Assembly (NCBI GenBank): GCA_965206615.1
Contig: CBDBKI010000002.1
Coordinates: 62,001-126,000 of the forward strand
From: VXNE01 sp965206615
GTDB taxonomy: Bacteria > Pseudomonadota > Gammaproteobacteria > Pseudomonadales > Azotimanducaceae
Length of the DNA stretch: 64,000 nt
Reading direction: 5' to 3'
Below, in pieces: positions 28,189-37,307 of the stretch (positions are counted from its first letter, which is position 1; every line of letters begins with the position of its first letter). Position numbers and translations under genes: made by a program. The notes under the pieces were generated by a model that did not search any database, was not told where the DNA came from, and worked only from the letters and a program-made list of their open reading frames with translations.

Positions 28189-30019
28189 TTCGAGCCATGC
28201 CTGCCGCAAGCGGAACCGGGAGCCTAAGCGACCGGCGTCGCGTGCGCCATGCATCCGCACCGTCGCCGGGCTGTTCATCGTTGCCGTGGCCGCCGGCTGT
28301 CAATCCCAGGTGGAGACCGAGGCGCCGACCGGGTCGGGCGTAGCGCCGCCGGCCGTCGACGAGGCGTCGGCCACCTCGAGTGCGACGGCGCGGCGACTGG
28401 CCCGGGCCTGGGCCTTGCTGGACGGGGGCGACGTCCCGTCCGCCCGCGAGGCGGTCGAAGCCGTGCGCGCCGGGTGGGTTGGAGCTGAGGCCTCGCTGGA
28501 CCCCGAGGAGCGGCTCGAGTTGCAGCTCCTCGACGCCGGGCTTGCGTTGGCGTCCGGCGACCTCCGCCAGGCCGACGCCGGCCTGCGTCGATTGGACAGG
28601 GTGCGGTCCCGCCGCCACCTGCGGTTCGCGAGGCTGCAGGCGGAGATCGACGCGGCCTACGGCGACTACGCCGGCGCCGTGGCGAGATTGATTGCCTTTG
28701 ATGCGACGGCAGCGGGCGACGTTGCAGCGCTTGCCCGGGCGATCTGGCGGCATGGCGTTCGCGCGCGCGGCTACCGGGTGGCCGAACGTGGCGCCCGGGC
28801 GGCCAGCGACGACGAGCGTGCCTGGTGGCGCTTGCTCGAGGCGTACAACGACGCGTTGACGCCGGCGCGCCAGCGCGCGCTGTGGATGGGTTGGCGGCGC
28901 AGCCATCCGCACCATCCCGGGGCCCGGGTCGCGCCGGCGGGCTGGGAAGGGTCGCCCCCGGCCCGCATCGCATTGCTGCTGCCGCTCTCCGGGCGGCTTG
29001 CCGGCGCGGGGGAGGCCGTGCGGGACGGATTCCTGGCCGCCTACTTCGGGGCCGGGCCAGCGCCCTCGCAGTCGGTGCGGCTCTACGACACCGGCGCAGC
29101 ATCGGTCGATGCGCTGTACGAAGATGCGCTGGCGAGCGGTGCAAAGGCCATCGTCGGACCCTTGTCCAAGGAGAACGTCGCGCGCATGTGGACGCTGGAC
29201 CCGGTCGTGCCGACCCTGATGTTGAACTCCGTAGCCGCGCCGGCGACCGCGGGGGAACCCGCGAGAGTCGTGCAGTTCGCCCTGGCGGTGGAGGACGAGG
29301 GGCGCGCCGTCGCGCGCCGCGTGACGGGTGATGGCCGCCGTCGTGTCCTCGTCTTCCGGCTTGGAACCGATTGGTCCGAAAGGGCGGCGGGCGCGTTCGA
29401 GACGGGGCTCGGCGAGGGGAGCGCGTTGGTGGATGAGGCGGTGTTCCGCGACATCAAGGAGGTCACGGCGGTGGTGGGGGCCGCGCTGTCGGTGGACGAA
29501 AGCCAGCGACGCAGCGAAGCGCTGGCGCGTCTCTTTGCCGGGGAGGAGGTCGAGTTCACGACGCGCCGGCGGGCGGACGTGGACGGCGTCGTGGCGCTCC
29601 TCGACGGCGACCACATGGCTTCCCTGGTGGCAGCGCTCAAGTTCCACTTCGCCGCGGACATCCCGGTGTACACCGCTTCTCAGGCGGGCCGCGACCTGGG
29701 CGGTAGCGCGGCACTGAACGGCATCCGCGTTTGCGACATGCCGTGGCGGCTGTATCCCCCGGCGCAGAAGCAACTCCTGCAGGGGCCGTTTTCCAGCCTG
29801 CGGGGCACCGCGGAATCGCTCTTCGCCTTTGGCGTGGATGCGTTTCGCATCGTCAATCGGCTGCCTTACCTCGCCGCCGCGAGCGAGAACCGGATCATGG
29901 GTGGATCCGGGGTCCTGAGACTGGCCAGGGACGGAACCATCCATCGAGAGCCCGCCTGGGCGATGGTGCGCGGCGGCAGGTTCGAGCCGCTGCCCCCGCC
30001 GACGCGACCGCGAAGCTGA
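28169..30019 (+). CDS. lpoA: Outer-membrane lipoprotein LpoA (PBP1A activator), start region disturbed
   Basis: About 616 residues of the LppC/LpoA family, the outer-membrane lipoprotein that stimulates PBP1A. A lipobox (LFIVAVAAGC), a TPR-like N-terminal domain (about 60-260) and a C-terminal periplasmic-binding fold starting RIALLLPLSGRLAGAGEAV are visible. Start problem: the only conventional in-frame start is GTG 28169, inside rsmI, giving an unusually long basic leader. An ATG at 28249 lies 1 nt out of frame. Removing one base there gives MIRTVAGLFIVAVAAGC, an ideal lipoprotein signal. A 1-nt insertion at 28252 is therefore suspected. The rest of the gene is intact. Confidence 0.86.
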   Translation: MLRNAVISSHACRKRNREPKRPASRAPCIRTVAGLFIVAVAAGCQSQVETEAPTGSGVAPPAVDEASATSSATARRLARAWALLDGGDVPSAREAVEAVRAGWVGAEASLDPEERLELQLLDAGLALASGDLRQADAGLRRLDRVRSRRHLRFARLQAEIDAAYGDYAGAVARLIAFDATAAGDVAALARAIWRHGVRARGYRVAERGARAASDDERAWWRLLEAYNDALTPARQRALWMGWRRSHPHHPGARVAPAGWEGSPPARIALLLPLSGRLAGAGEAVRDGFLAAYFGAGPAPSQSVRLYDTGAASVDALYEDALASGAKAIVGPLSKENVARMWTLDPVVPTLMLNSVAAPATAGEPARVVQFALAVEDEGRAVARRVTGDGRRRVLVFRLGTDWSERAAGAFETGLGEGSALVDEAVFRDIKEVTAVVGAALSVDESQRRSEALARLFAGEEVEFTTRRRADVDGVVALLDGDHMASLVAALKFHFAADIPVYTASQAGRDLGGSAALNGIRVCDMPWRLYPPAQKQLLQGPFSSLRGTAESLFAFGVDAFRIVNRLPYLAAASENRIMGGSGVLRLARDGTIHREPAWAMVRGGRFEPLPPPTRPRS

Positions 30020-30528
30020 TGGGGGCTGACGGGAGGAAGTTGCGGTTGGGCATGATTGGCGGCTGGCTGTCCGGCCGCGCGGGCTTTTGCTGGCGTGCCC
30101 TGGGCGGCCCAACGGGCGGACGCCCGGGCCGTTCCCGTCCGGGCGCTCCCTCCGGTGGAAGCAGCGCAGCCCGCGCGGGGCGGCGGGCCGAGCGTCGGGC
30201 AGAACGCCACCTGCGGCGTCGCGGGCTGGTCACGCTGGCCCGCAATTTCCGCAAGCCGTTCGGCGAGATCGACCTGATCATGCGCGCAGGCGCGGTGCTG
30301 GTGTTCGTGGAGGTGCGGCTGCGTGGACCGGGAGCGTGGACGGACGGCGCCGCGTCCGTCGATCCCGCCAAGCAGCGCCGTCTCGCCCGCGCCGCGGAGG
30401 CCTACCTGGCGGAGCACCCGCGCTATGCCTCGGACGTATCGAGATTTGACGTGGTGTCGATGTCGGGGACAAACTTCGGCGCGAATATCGTGTGGATCAC
30501 CGATGCTTTCTCTTCCTCAAGCCAGTAA
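30019..30528 (+). CDS. yraN: YraN family protein (UPF0102, endonuclease-like fold)
   Basis: A 169-residue protein whose residues about 57-165 match YraN. The putative nuclease core GEIDLIMRAGAVLVFVEVR is followed by AASVDPAKQRRLARAAEAYL and RFDVVS. Function is not established. ATG 30019 overlaps the lpoA stop (TGATG). The first 55 residues are a Gly/Pro/Arg-rich extension not usual for the family, so translation may start further in, for example at ATG 30052. Position after lpoA is conserved in gammaproteobacteria. Confidence 0.88.
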   Translation: MGADGRKLRLGMIGGWLSGRAGFCWRALGGPTGGRPGRSRPGAPSGGSSAARAGRRAERRAERHLRRRGLVTLARNFRKPFGEIDLIMRAGAVLVFVEVRLRGPGAWTDGAASVDPAKQRRLARAAEAYLAEHPRYASDVSRFDVVSMSGTNFGANIVWITDAFSSSSQ

Positions 30529-30616
30529 CCGGCGCCCCGGCCGGCGCCCGCGCAGCCGCCCGGGCATACAGCAGCGCCACCGTGGTGACCTGCCCGGTAG
30601 CCGTCATGGTGTCTCG

Positions 30617-31171
30617 ATGGCGCTGCTCAGCGGGGCGTGGCTGCTTCTCTGTCTGGGTGCGGTGTCCTGCGCGACGATCACCGGTAACGACCCGGGTGCC
30701 CGCACCCCGGGGGTCATCTTCGACGACCAGGGCATCGAGCGCAGTGCCCGGCGCGTCATCAGGGAGGCCAGCGAAGCCTTGCGCACGAGCAGTATCGGCG
30801 TGACCAGCTTCAGCGGCGTCGTCCTGCTGACGGGGGTCGTGTCCGACGAGTCCCTGAAGCGGGAAGCGCAAACCGCGGTCGAGCAGATTCGCAAGGTGCG
30901 AAAGATCCACAACGAGATCGAGGTAGGCGTGCCGGTGACGTCGGTGTCGCGGGTCAACGATCGCTTCCTGAGCACCAAGGTCAAGGCCAGCCTGTTCGCA
31001 AGCGACGAAGTCAACGGGGACCGTGTGAAGGTCGTCACCCGCAACGGCGTGGTGTACCTGATGGGACTCGTCTCCGAGGTCGAGGGGGACTCGGCCGCCA
31101 ACGTGGCGCGGTCGGTGGTGGGCGTTCAGAAGGTGGTCAAGGCGTTCGAGTACATCGTGCCGTCGCCTTAG
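30617..31171 (+). CDS. dolP: BON-domain lipoprotein DolP (YraP)
   Basis: A 184-residue outer-membrane lipoprotein supporting envelope integrity. Signal peptide and lipobox (MALLSGAWLLLCLGAVSC), then two BON domains: one at about 45-110 with GVVLLTGVVSDESLKREAQT, the other at about 120-184 with NGVVYLMGLVSEVEGDSAAN. ATG 30617 gives the lipoprotein signal. diaA (yraO), which sits between yraN and dolP in E. coli, is missing. Its TAG stop shares its G with the first base of a hairpin element. Confidence 0.93.
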   Translation: MALLSGAWLLLCLGAVSCATITGNDPGARTPGVIFDDQGIERSARRVIREASEALRTSSIGVTSFSGVVLLTGVVSDESLKREAQTAVEQIRKVRKIHNEIEVGVPVTSVSRVNDRFLSTKVKASLFASDEVNGDRVKVVTRNGVVYLMGLVSEVEGDSAANVARSVVGVQKVVKAFEYIVPSP

Positions 31172-31259
31172 GGAAGCTCGGATTTATCAGAGCTTCCCGT
31201 GCGGCGCTTGGGATGTGCGATCCTGATCAAGCCCAGCGAGGGGCTTGATCAGAGGTTCC
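31171..31259 (-). repeat. Modular hairpin element, internally deleted copy
   Basis: Begins GGGAAGCTCGGATTTATCAG with its inverse AGCTTCCC, runs through part of the GTGCGGCGCTTGGGATGTG module, then jumps to GCGATCCTGATCAAGCCC and GGGCTTGATCAGAGGTTCC. Both ends match the complete elements at 45766 and 51092, but modules 2 and 3 are gone. It fills the space between the convergent dolP and sspB genes and begins on the last base of the dolP stop codon. Confidence 0.85.
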
Positions 31260-31284
31260 TTGGAGCGGCGGCAACGGCCGGGCG

Positions 31285-31731
31285 TCACTCCACGAGTTTG
31301 AGGTTCGGCCGACCCTTCGGCGGGTCGTCGCTCTCTCCTGGTCTCTGCGCGTCGCTCTGCCGCGGCTTGCCCTCTTCCTCGCCGCCGAGCCGTCCGGAGA
31401 CATTGGTTCCCTGGAAGGCCACGCGCCGTTCTCCCGCGCGAAAACCGCCACGACCGCTTCGAGGGGTACGGCCACATGGAAAGACCGGCCGCCGAAGCGC
31501 GCGTCGAACGACAGCGTGTCGTCGCCGCAGGCAAAGCCGCGGACGGCTTGCGCGGCCACGTTCAGCACGATGCGGTTGTCCTGGATGCGGTCGCGTGGCA
31601 CTTCGACACCGTCCACGTCGGCTGCAACCGACACCGTCCACGTCGGCTGCAACCGCGACGTGAGGGGTCCAGTCGTTGTCGACGATCCAGTCGATCAGGG
31701 CGCGAATCAGGTAGGGGCGGGCGGAGTGCAC
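31285..31731 (-). pseudogene. sspB: SspB, ClpXP adaptor, with frameshifted centre
   Basis: SspB delivers ssrA-tagged proteins to ClpXP. The N-terminus (ARPYLIRALIDWIVDNDWTP) and the C-terminal ClpX-binding tail (RPNLKLVE) lie in one frame. The core (RIQDNRIVLNVAAQAVRGF through VVAVFAREN) lies in another. The first shift comes from a 25-bp tandem duplication at 31604-31628 and 31629-31653. The return shift needs one missing base near 31422-31430. The frames cancel, so an open frame of 148 codons survives but its middle third is nonsense. Start GTG 31731 follows sspA by 1 bp. Either a decayed gene or an assembly error. Confidence 0.8.
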
Positions 31732-31732
31732 G

Positions 31733-32365
31733 TCACTCCCGCATCTCGACTTCCGTCTCGGTGAGGCTGCGTCGGAACGACTCGCGTTCCACGATGCGTC
31801 GCATGTATTGGCGCATGGCCCGCGTCGAACGTTCGGGCAGCTTGATGTCCATGGCCCTGAGCCGCCAGAGGATCGGCGCCACGCAACAGTCCACCAGCGT
31901 GAATTCATCGCTCATGAAGAACGGCTGGCTGGCGAACACCGGCGCCACTGTGAGCAGGCTCTCGCTCAACTCCTTGCGCGCCTTCGCCAGGGACTCGGCC
32001 CGGCCCCTGCCGGCCATCAACAGGCTGACGCGTCGGCTCCAGTCCTTTTCGATGCGGTGCATCAGGAGCCTGCTCTGCGCGCGCGCCACCGGATACACCG
32101 CCAGGAGCGGCGGATGCGGGAAGCGCTCGTCGAGGTACTCCATGATGACCGTGCTCTCGTAGAGGACGAGTTCCCGGTCCAGCAACGTTGGCAGCGTGTT
32201 GTAGGGGTTGATCTGCCCCAGTTCCTGGGGTTTATGCCGTGGATCGACGTCCACGATCTCCACGTTGATGCCTTTTTCGGCGACAACCATTCGGACGCGA
32301 TGACTCTGGTGATCGGACGCATCCGAAAACAGGGTCATCGAGCCTCGCCTCGTCAGGACGCTCAT
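31733..32365 (-). CDS. sspA: Stringent starvation protein A
   Basis: A 210-residue RNA polymerase-associated protein with a glutathione-transferase-like fold. Thioredoxin-like N-domain from MTLFSDASDHQSHRVRMVVA to LPTLLDRELVLYESTVIMEYLDERFPHPPL (shown in part), then an all-helical C-domain. The surface patch PHPPL matches the polymerase-interaction motif seen in SspA. It belongs to the conserved petABC-sspA-sspB string. Confidence 0.95.
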   Translation of the reverse strand: MSVLTRRGSMTLFSDASDHQSHRVRMVVAEKGINVEIVDVDPRHKPQELGQINPYNTLPTLLDRELVLYESTVIMEYLDERFPHPPLLAVYPVARAQSRLLMHRIEKDWSRRVSLLMAGRGRAESLAKARKELSESLLTVAPVFASQPFFMSDEFTLVDCCVAPILWRLRAMDIKLPERSTRAMRQYMRRIVERESFRRSLTETEVEMRE

Positions 32366-32382
32366 TGGCACCTCTCGCAGGA

Positions 32383-33150
32383 TCAGTGGACGTCCTTCCA
32401 GTATTCGCGGTTGAGCAGATACGCGAACATGAACAACAGCACCAGGAATAGCAGGACGTACACACCCAGACGTTGCCGTTCCAGCCGTGTCGGCTCGCCG
32501 ACGTAGTAGAGAAAATTGACGATGTCGTAGACCGCGCCGTCGAACTCTTCGGCGCTCATGGTACCGGAGCCGGCCTCGACTTCGAGAAAGCAACTCGGCT
32601 CGCGGTCCGCGAAGATCACCTCTTCGCCACGAATGAGGTCCACGGGCTTGTACCCGCGGCAGACGTCTTGCTGAACGCCCTGCAGACCCATCATGACGTG
32701 GGGCATGGCGACGTTTTCGAATATCTTGTTGTTGACCCCGAACGGCCGCGCGGGATCGAGGTAGAAGGTCTTCAGGTAGTTGTAGAGCCAGTCCTCGCCA
32801 CGTACCCGGGCCACCATCGTGAGATCGGGCGGTCGCGCCCCGAACCAGGCCTTGGCGCCGTCCTCCGGCATCGACGTGGTCATCAACCCGCCGATCTTCT
32901 GGCCGGTGAACACCAGGTTTTCGAGGAAGATGTCGTGCGGGATTCCGAGGTCGTCCGCGGTGCGTTCGTAGCGCTGGAACTTCAGCGAGTGGCACGCGAG
33001 ACAGTAGTTTACGTACAGCGACAGGCCCCTTTGCAGCGAGGGCTTGTCGTGGAGGTCCGGGTCCATGGGCTGCATCGGCCACGCGGACGTCGCCGCGCCC
33101 GCGGCAAGGCCGAGGCATGTGCCGAATACGGCGAGCGCGCGCGCGATCAC
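32383..33150 (-). CDS. petC: Cytochrome c1 of the bc1 complex
   Basis: A 255-residue haem subunit of ubiquinol-cytochrome c reductase. Signal peptide at 1-23, haem motif YCLACHSLKF, distal methionine region NVAMPHVMMG, and one C-terminal membrane anchor (VYVLLFLVLLFMFAYLLN). Start GTG 33150 overlaps the petB stop as GTGA. Confidence 0.96.
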   Translation of the reverse strand: MIARALAVFGTCLGLAAGAATSAWPMQPMDPDLHDKPSLQRGLSLYVNYCLACHSLKFQRYERTADDLGIPHDIFLENLVFTGQKIGGLMTTSMPEDGAKAWFGARPPDLTMVARVRGEDWLYNYLKTFYLDPARPFGVNNKIFENVAMPHVMMGLQGVQQDVCRGYKPVDLIRGEEVIFADREPSCFLEVEAGSGTMSAEEFDGAVYDIVNFLYYVGEPTRLERQRLGVYVLLFLVLLFMFAYLLNREYWKDVH

Positions 33151-34406
33151 GGCAGGCGTTCCGGTACGCGCCTGGTCTTGTCGATGCGGGAGTACCACGG
33201 CATCAGCAGGAAGTAGGCGAAGTACGCTACGGTGAAGACCTGGGCCAGGGCCGTCCCCACCGGAGACGGCGGAATCGTGCCGAGGTAGCCGAGGATCACG
33301 AAGCTCACGACGAGCATGGCGAGCATGACCTTCGACAGCAGGCCCTTGTAGCGGATGGACCGAACCGAACCGCGGTCCAGCCACGGGAGGATGGTCGGGA
33401 TCAGGATGGCGGCGCCCATGACGATCAGGCCCCAGAACTTGGCCGACAGTCCGAGCAGCGGGAACGTCGTCGCGCGGAGCATGGCGTAGAAGGGGGTGTA
33501 GTACCAGACCGGGGCGATGTGTTCGGGTGTCCGTAGCGGGTCCGCCTCCTCGAAGTTCGGCTTCTCGATGAAGTAGCCGAACATCTCCGGCGCGAAGAAG
33601 ACGATCGCGCAGAAGACGATCAGGAAACCGACCGTCGCCATCAGGTCGTGCACCGTGTAGTACGGGTGGAACGGGATGCCGTCCAGCGGCACGCCCTGCG
33701 CGTCCTTGTGCTTCTTGATGTCGACCCCGTCGGGGTTGTTCGAGCCGACGTGGTGCAGGGCCACCACGTGCAGGAAAACGAGGCCCACCAGCGCGAGGGG
33801 CAGCGCCACGACATGCAGGGCGAAGAAGCGGTTGAGCGTGATCCCTGACATGGCGTAGTCGCCGCGCAACCACTCCATGAGGTCGGGGCCGACGATGGGA
33901 ATGGCCCCGGCCAGCGAGACGATCACCTGGGCCGCCCAGAACGACATGTTGCCCCAGGTCAGCACGTAGCCGAAGAAGCCTTCCGCCATGAGGACCAGGT
34001 AGATGGCCATGCCGAGCAGCCACAGGAGTTCCCGCGGCGCGCGGTACGAGCCGTAGGCCAGGGCGCGGAACATGTGCAGGTAGACCACCAGGAAGAACGC
34101 GGAGGCGCCAGTGGAGTGGAGGTACCGGATCAGCCAGCCGTATTCCACGTCGCGCATGATGTACTCGATGGAGGCGAAGGCGCCGTCGCCGCTCGGGACG
34201 TACGACATCGTCAGCCAGAGGCCGGAGAGGAACTGGATGACGAGCACGACGATCGCCAGGACGCCGAAGTAGTACCAGAAGTTGAAGTTCTTCGGCGCGT
34301 AGTACTTCGTCGCGTGGTACTCGATCGTTTCGGTCAGCGGCAGGCGCTCGTCGAGCCAGGCCACGAAGCGCGTCCAGCGTCCCGCTTGCCGTGCTGTCTC
34401 GGCCAT
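33147..34406 (-). CDS. petB: Cytochrome b of the bc1 complex
   Basis: A 419-residue membrane subunit carrying both b haems and the quinone sites. Eight membrane helices. Haem-ligating histidines in RYLHSTGASAFFLVVYLHMF and in the fourth helix (FALHVVALPLALVGLVFLHV). The Qo loop contains the PEW-equivalent at the usual distance (HIAPVWYYTPFYAML has no PEW). ATG 34406 overlaps the petA stop (TGATG). Confidence 0.96.
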   Translation of the reverse strand: MAETARQAGRWTRFVAWLDERLPLTETIEYHATKYYAPKNFNFWYYFGVLAIVVLVIQFLSGLWLTMSYVPSGDGAFASIEYIMRDVEYGWLIRYLHSTGASAFFLVVYLHMFRALAYGSYRAPRELLWLLGMAIYLVLMAEGFFGYVLTWGNMSFWAAQVIVSLAGAIPIVGPDLMEWLRGDYAMSGITLNRFFALHVVALPLALVGLVFLHVVALHHVGSNNPDGVDIKKHKDAQGVPLDGIPFHPYYTVHDLMATVGFLIVFCAIVFFAPEMFGYFIEKPNFEEADPLRTPEHIAPVWYYTPFYAMLRATTFPLLGLSAKFWGLIVMGAAILIPTILPWLDRGSVRSIRYKGLLSKVMLAMLVVSFVILGYLGTIPPSPVGTALAQVFTVAYFAYFLLMPWYSRIDKTRRVPERLP

Positions 34407-35008
34407 CAGGCAGCCTCCTGATCGCGGCCGATGACGATCACGTTGTCCGTCTCGAAGAAGTGTGGCGGGACCGGCAGGTTGTCCGGGGCGGGTACGCTCT
34501 TGACCACGCGGCCCGCAAGGTCGAAGCGCGAGCCGTGGCAGGGACAGAAGAATCCGCCCTGCCAGTTTGCGTCGAACGCCTGCGGGCGGACCTCGCCATA
34601 GTATTTCGGCGAGCAGCCGAGATGCGTGCAGAGGCCCAGGTACACGCCGATTTCAGGACGCCGCGAGCGCCACGCGTTGCGCGCGTAGTTCGGTTGCATG
34701 TCCGCGTTTTCGGAGTCCGGATCCGCGAGATCCGCGGTATGCGACGCGAGGGCGGCGAGGGTTTCGGCAGGGCGGGAGATGACGAAAACCGGCTGGCCAC
34801 GCCAGCCCGGAATCGGGCCGAGGATCTCGCCCGGTCGCAGTTTCGCGATGTCGATGCGAATCGGCGCTCCGAGGGCTTTGGCCTTCGCGCTTGGCGACCA
34901 CGCCCTGACGAAGGGTACCGCCGCTCCGACGGCGCCGATGCCGCCGACCGTGGCCGTCGATGCGATCAGGAAGTAGCGGCGTCCCGTATTGATACTGCCG
35001 TCGCTCAA
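34406..35008 (-). CDS. petA: Rieske iron-sulfur subunit of the bc1 complex
   Basis: A 200-residue [2Fe-2S] protein. N-terminal TAT-like signal/anchor (RRYFLIASTATVGGIGAVGA), cluster ligands CTHLGC and CPCHGSRFD, and a Pro loop near DNLPVPPH. First gene of petABC, 89 bp downstream of rpsI. Confidence 0.96.
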   Translation of the reverse strand: MSDGSINTGRRYFLIASTATVGGIGAVGAAVPFVRAWSPSAKAKALGAPIRIDIAKLRPGEILGPIPGWRGQPVFVISRPAETLAALASHTADLADPDSENADMQPNYARNAWRSRRPEIGVYLGLCTHLGCSPKYYGEVRPQAFDANWQGGFFCPCHGSRFDLAGRVVKSVPAPDNLPVPPHFFETDNVIVIGRDQEAA

Positions 35009-35097
35009 CGCAGGCCTCTCATGCCGTGGTCTTCCGTTCCTCGTCGTCGTTGCCTGAACGCCAGTCGAACTGGTCGAGTACCAGCGCTGCAGCGCGA

Positions 35098-35499
35098 TCA
35101 GCGCTTGGAGTATTGCGGGCGCTTGCGGGCCTTGCGCAATCCGACCTTCTTGCGTTCCACCTGGCGCGCGTCGCGCGTGATGAAACCAGCCTGCCGGAGG
35201 CTCGGCCGCAGGGACTCGTCGTAGTCCACCAGTGCGCGGGCGATGCCGTGGCGAATGGCGCCGGCCTGTCCGGACGAACCGCCGCCACGCACCGTCACGG
35301 TGATGTCGAAACGGTCCAGTGCCCCGGCGACCTCCAGCGGTTGCCGGACGATCATGCAGGCGGTCTCGCGGCCGAAGTACTCGTCTACGGGGCGATCGTT
35401 CACGAGAATCCGACCGTTGCCCGGCCGGACAAAAACGCGTGCCGTCGAACGCTTGCGGCGGCCTGTGCCGTAGTGGTGGGAGTGGTGAGCCTGTGCCAT
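35098..35499 (-). CDS. rpsI: 30S ribosomal protein S9
   Basis: A 133-residue small-subunit protein whose C-terminal tail reaches the P site. GTGRRKRSTARVFVRPGNG at the start, GGGSSGQAGAIRHGIARAL in the middle and the conserved KARKRPQYSKR end. ATG 35499 was chosen over the longer frame because it leaves only a short His-rich lead. It follows rplM by 55 bp. Confidence 0.97.
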   Translation of the reverse strand: MAQAHHSHHYGTGRRKRSTARVFVRPGNGRILVNDRPVDEYFGRETACMIVRQPLEVAGALDRFDITVTVRGGGSSGQAGAIRHGIARALVDYDESLRPSLRQAGFITRDARQVERKKVGLRKARKRPQYSKR

Positions 35500-35554
35500 C
35501 GTCGTCCTCAACTGAAACCGGGAGTCGAATCCGCTCTGCGCGCGTACGGGACGC

Positions 35555-35986
35555 TCACGGGAGTGACAGCGGCTGGGGTTGTTGTGCGGAATGCGGGTGA
35601 TCCGGGCCCGCGTACACCTTGAGCTTGCGGAAGCAGGCACGCCCGAGCGGGTTGTGCGGCAGCATGCCCTTCACTGCCGTTTCGATGACCCGCTCCGGGT
35701 GCTTCTCGATCATGGCGTCGAAACGCGTTGCCTTGATGCCCCCGGGATATCCCGAGTGGCGGTAGTACATCTTCGCGGTGGCCTTGTTGCCGGTCACGCG
35801 TACTTTTTCCGCGTTGACCACGACGATGTAGTCACCGGTGTCGACGTGGGGGGTGAACGACGCCTTGTGCTTGCCGCGCAGGCGGCGCGCGACTTCGGTC
35901 GCGAGGCGGCCAAGCGTCTGGCGTTCGGCGTCTATCACATACCACGCGTGCTCGACATCCTGCGGACGCGTGCTGACGGTTTTCAT
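35555..35986 (-). CDS. rplM: 50S ribosomal protein L13
   Basis: A 143-residue early-assembly large-subunit protein. WYVIDAERQTLGRLATEVA, HVDTGDYIVVVNAEKV and KGMLPHNPLGRACFRKLKVY are family signatures. ATG 35986 fits the family length. First gene of rplM-rpsI. Confidence 0.97.
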   Translation of the reverse strand: MKTVSTRPQDVEHAWYVIDAERQTLGRLATEVARRLRGKHKASFTPHVDTGDYIVVVNAEKVRVTGNKATAKMYYRHSGYPGGIKATRFDAMIEKHPERVIETAVKGMLPHNPLGRACFRKLKVYAGPDHPHSAQQPQPLSLP

Positions 35987-36014
35987 GCGGAGGGTCCGGC
36001 TCAAGGGCGCGCGG

Positions 36015-36044
36015 ATTCTATCGAAGGAGGCCGACGCCTATCAA
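36015..36044 (-). promoter_or_regulatory. Candidate sigma-70 promoter for rplM-rpsI
   Basis: On the minus strand TTGATA (36044-36039) and TAGAAT (36020-36015) are separated by 18 bp, starting at the zapE stop codon and 29 bp upstream of rplM. Supported by pattern and position only. Confidence 0.5.
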
Positions 36045-37210
36045 GGTTTGTGCGAAAGCGCCAGATACTCGAGGGACTGCATCTCCCGCAACCGGCTGGC
36101 CGTACGCTCGAACTCGGCGCGCAAACGTTGGCCCCGGTACAGGTCGGCGATGTCGGCGGCGGCGGAGAGTACCACCTTGACGTTGCGATCGTACAGTTCG
36201 TCGATGAGGCCGATGAAACGGCGCGCCGCATCCTCTCGAGCGCCGTCGAACGTGGGCACACCGCTGACCACGACGGCGTGGAACTCGCGGGACAGCTCGA
36301 CATAGTCCGCCTGGCTGCGCGGGCCCTCGCAGAGCTCCGCGAAGTCGAACCAGACCACATCGTCCGTGCGACGGCGCGTCGCGACGGTCCGACCGTTGAT
36401 CTCGAGTTGTTCGGCGTCGCGCGGGGGCTGGGGTGCGAGCGCCGCGAAGCAGTCGGAGAGCAGCCGTTCGGACGCTGTCGACGCCGGCCAGTGATAAGTG
36501 TGCGCGTCGGTCAGGACGCGTAGCCGGTGGTCGGTCTCTCCGGCGAGGTGCAGCACCTTCATGTGCGCTTCCATGCGCTCGATGGCCGGCAGGAACCGCC
36601 GGCGTTGCAAGCCGTTCTCGTACAGCCGCCGCGGCTCCACGTTGGAGGTGGCGATCAGGGTGACGCCGCGATCGAACAGGGCGCCCATCAGTTCGCCGAG
36701 AATCATCGCGTCACCAATGTCGGACACGTGGAACTCGTCGAAACACAGTACCCGCGCCTCGTTGGCCATGCGGTCGGCGACTCGGAACAGGGGGTTCGCG
36801 GCGCCGGCGTGGCGCCGCAGGTCGCGGTGCACGCGCAGCATGAAACGATGGAAGTGCAGACGCAGCTTCGCCTCGAACGGCAGGCACTCGTAGAAGAGGT
36901 CCATCAGGTAGGTCTTGCCCCGGCCCACGCCGCCCCACAGGTAGAGGCCGGGGACATGCTCGGGTACGCGCCGGAAACGTCGCGCGAAGCGCTGCCACCC
37001 GGCGCTGTCGGGTCCGGCTGCCGCCGCGCCGGAAGGGGTCGCTCGCCCCGGCGCGCGCGCCTGCCAGCGAGTTCGGGAGCGGGCTTTCGTATCCTCAGCC
37101 AGCCGTGCGTGGATGGCGTCCAGTTCTCGTAGCACGGCATCCTGGGCGGGGTCGCGGCGCAAGCCGCGGTCGACCAGGTTGCGTTGGTGAACGGCGGTCG
37201 GGGTGGTCAC
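36041..37210 (-). CDS. zapE: Cell division ATPase ZapE
   Basis: A 389-residue AAA-type ATPase that destabilises FtsZ rings late in division. GLYLWGGVGRGKTYLMDLFY is Walker A, LCFDEFHVSDIGDAMILGEL Walker B, TLIATSNVEP sensor 1. Start GTG 37210 was chosen; the longer frame begins with TTG at 37243. Residues about 55-80 are an Arg/Ala/Gly-rich insert. Position upstream of rplM is conserved. Confidence 0.94.
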   Translation of the reverse strand: MTTPTAVHQRNLVDRGLRRDPAQDAVLRELDAIHARLAEDTKARSRTRWQARAPGRATPSGAAAAGPDSAGWQRFARRFRRVPEHVPGLYLWGGVGRGKTYLMDLFYECLPFEAKLRLHFHRFMLRVHRDLRRHAGAANPLFRVADRMANEARVLCFDEFHVSDIGDAMILGELMGALFDRGVTLIATSNVEPRRLYENGLQRRRFLPAIERMEAHMKVLHLAGETDHRLRVLTDAHTYHWPASTASERLLSDCFAALAPQPPRDAEQLEINGRTVATRRRTDDVVWFDFAELCEGPRSQADYVELSREFHAVVVSGVPTFDGAREDAARRFIGLIDELYDRNVKVVLSAAADIADLYRGQRLRAEFERTASRLREMQSLEYLALSHKP

Positions 37211-37307
37211 GGGCGGGCGACTATAAGCAGGGCGTGCGGGCAAGGCAATGTGGACCGGGCTCGGCGTGGCCGGGACGGTGGCGACGGCGCACCGGTATTG
37301 GTTCCAC

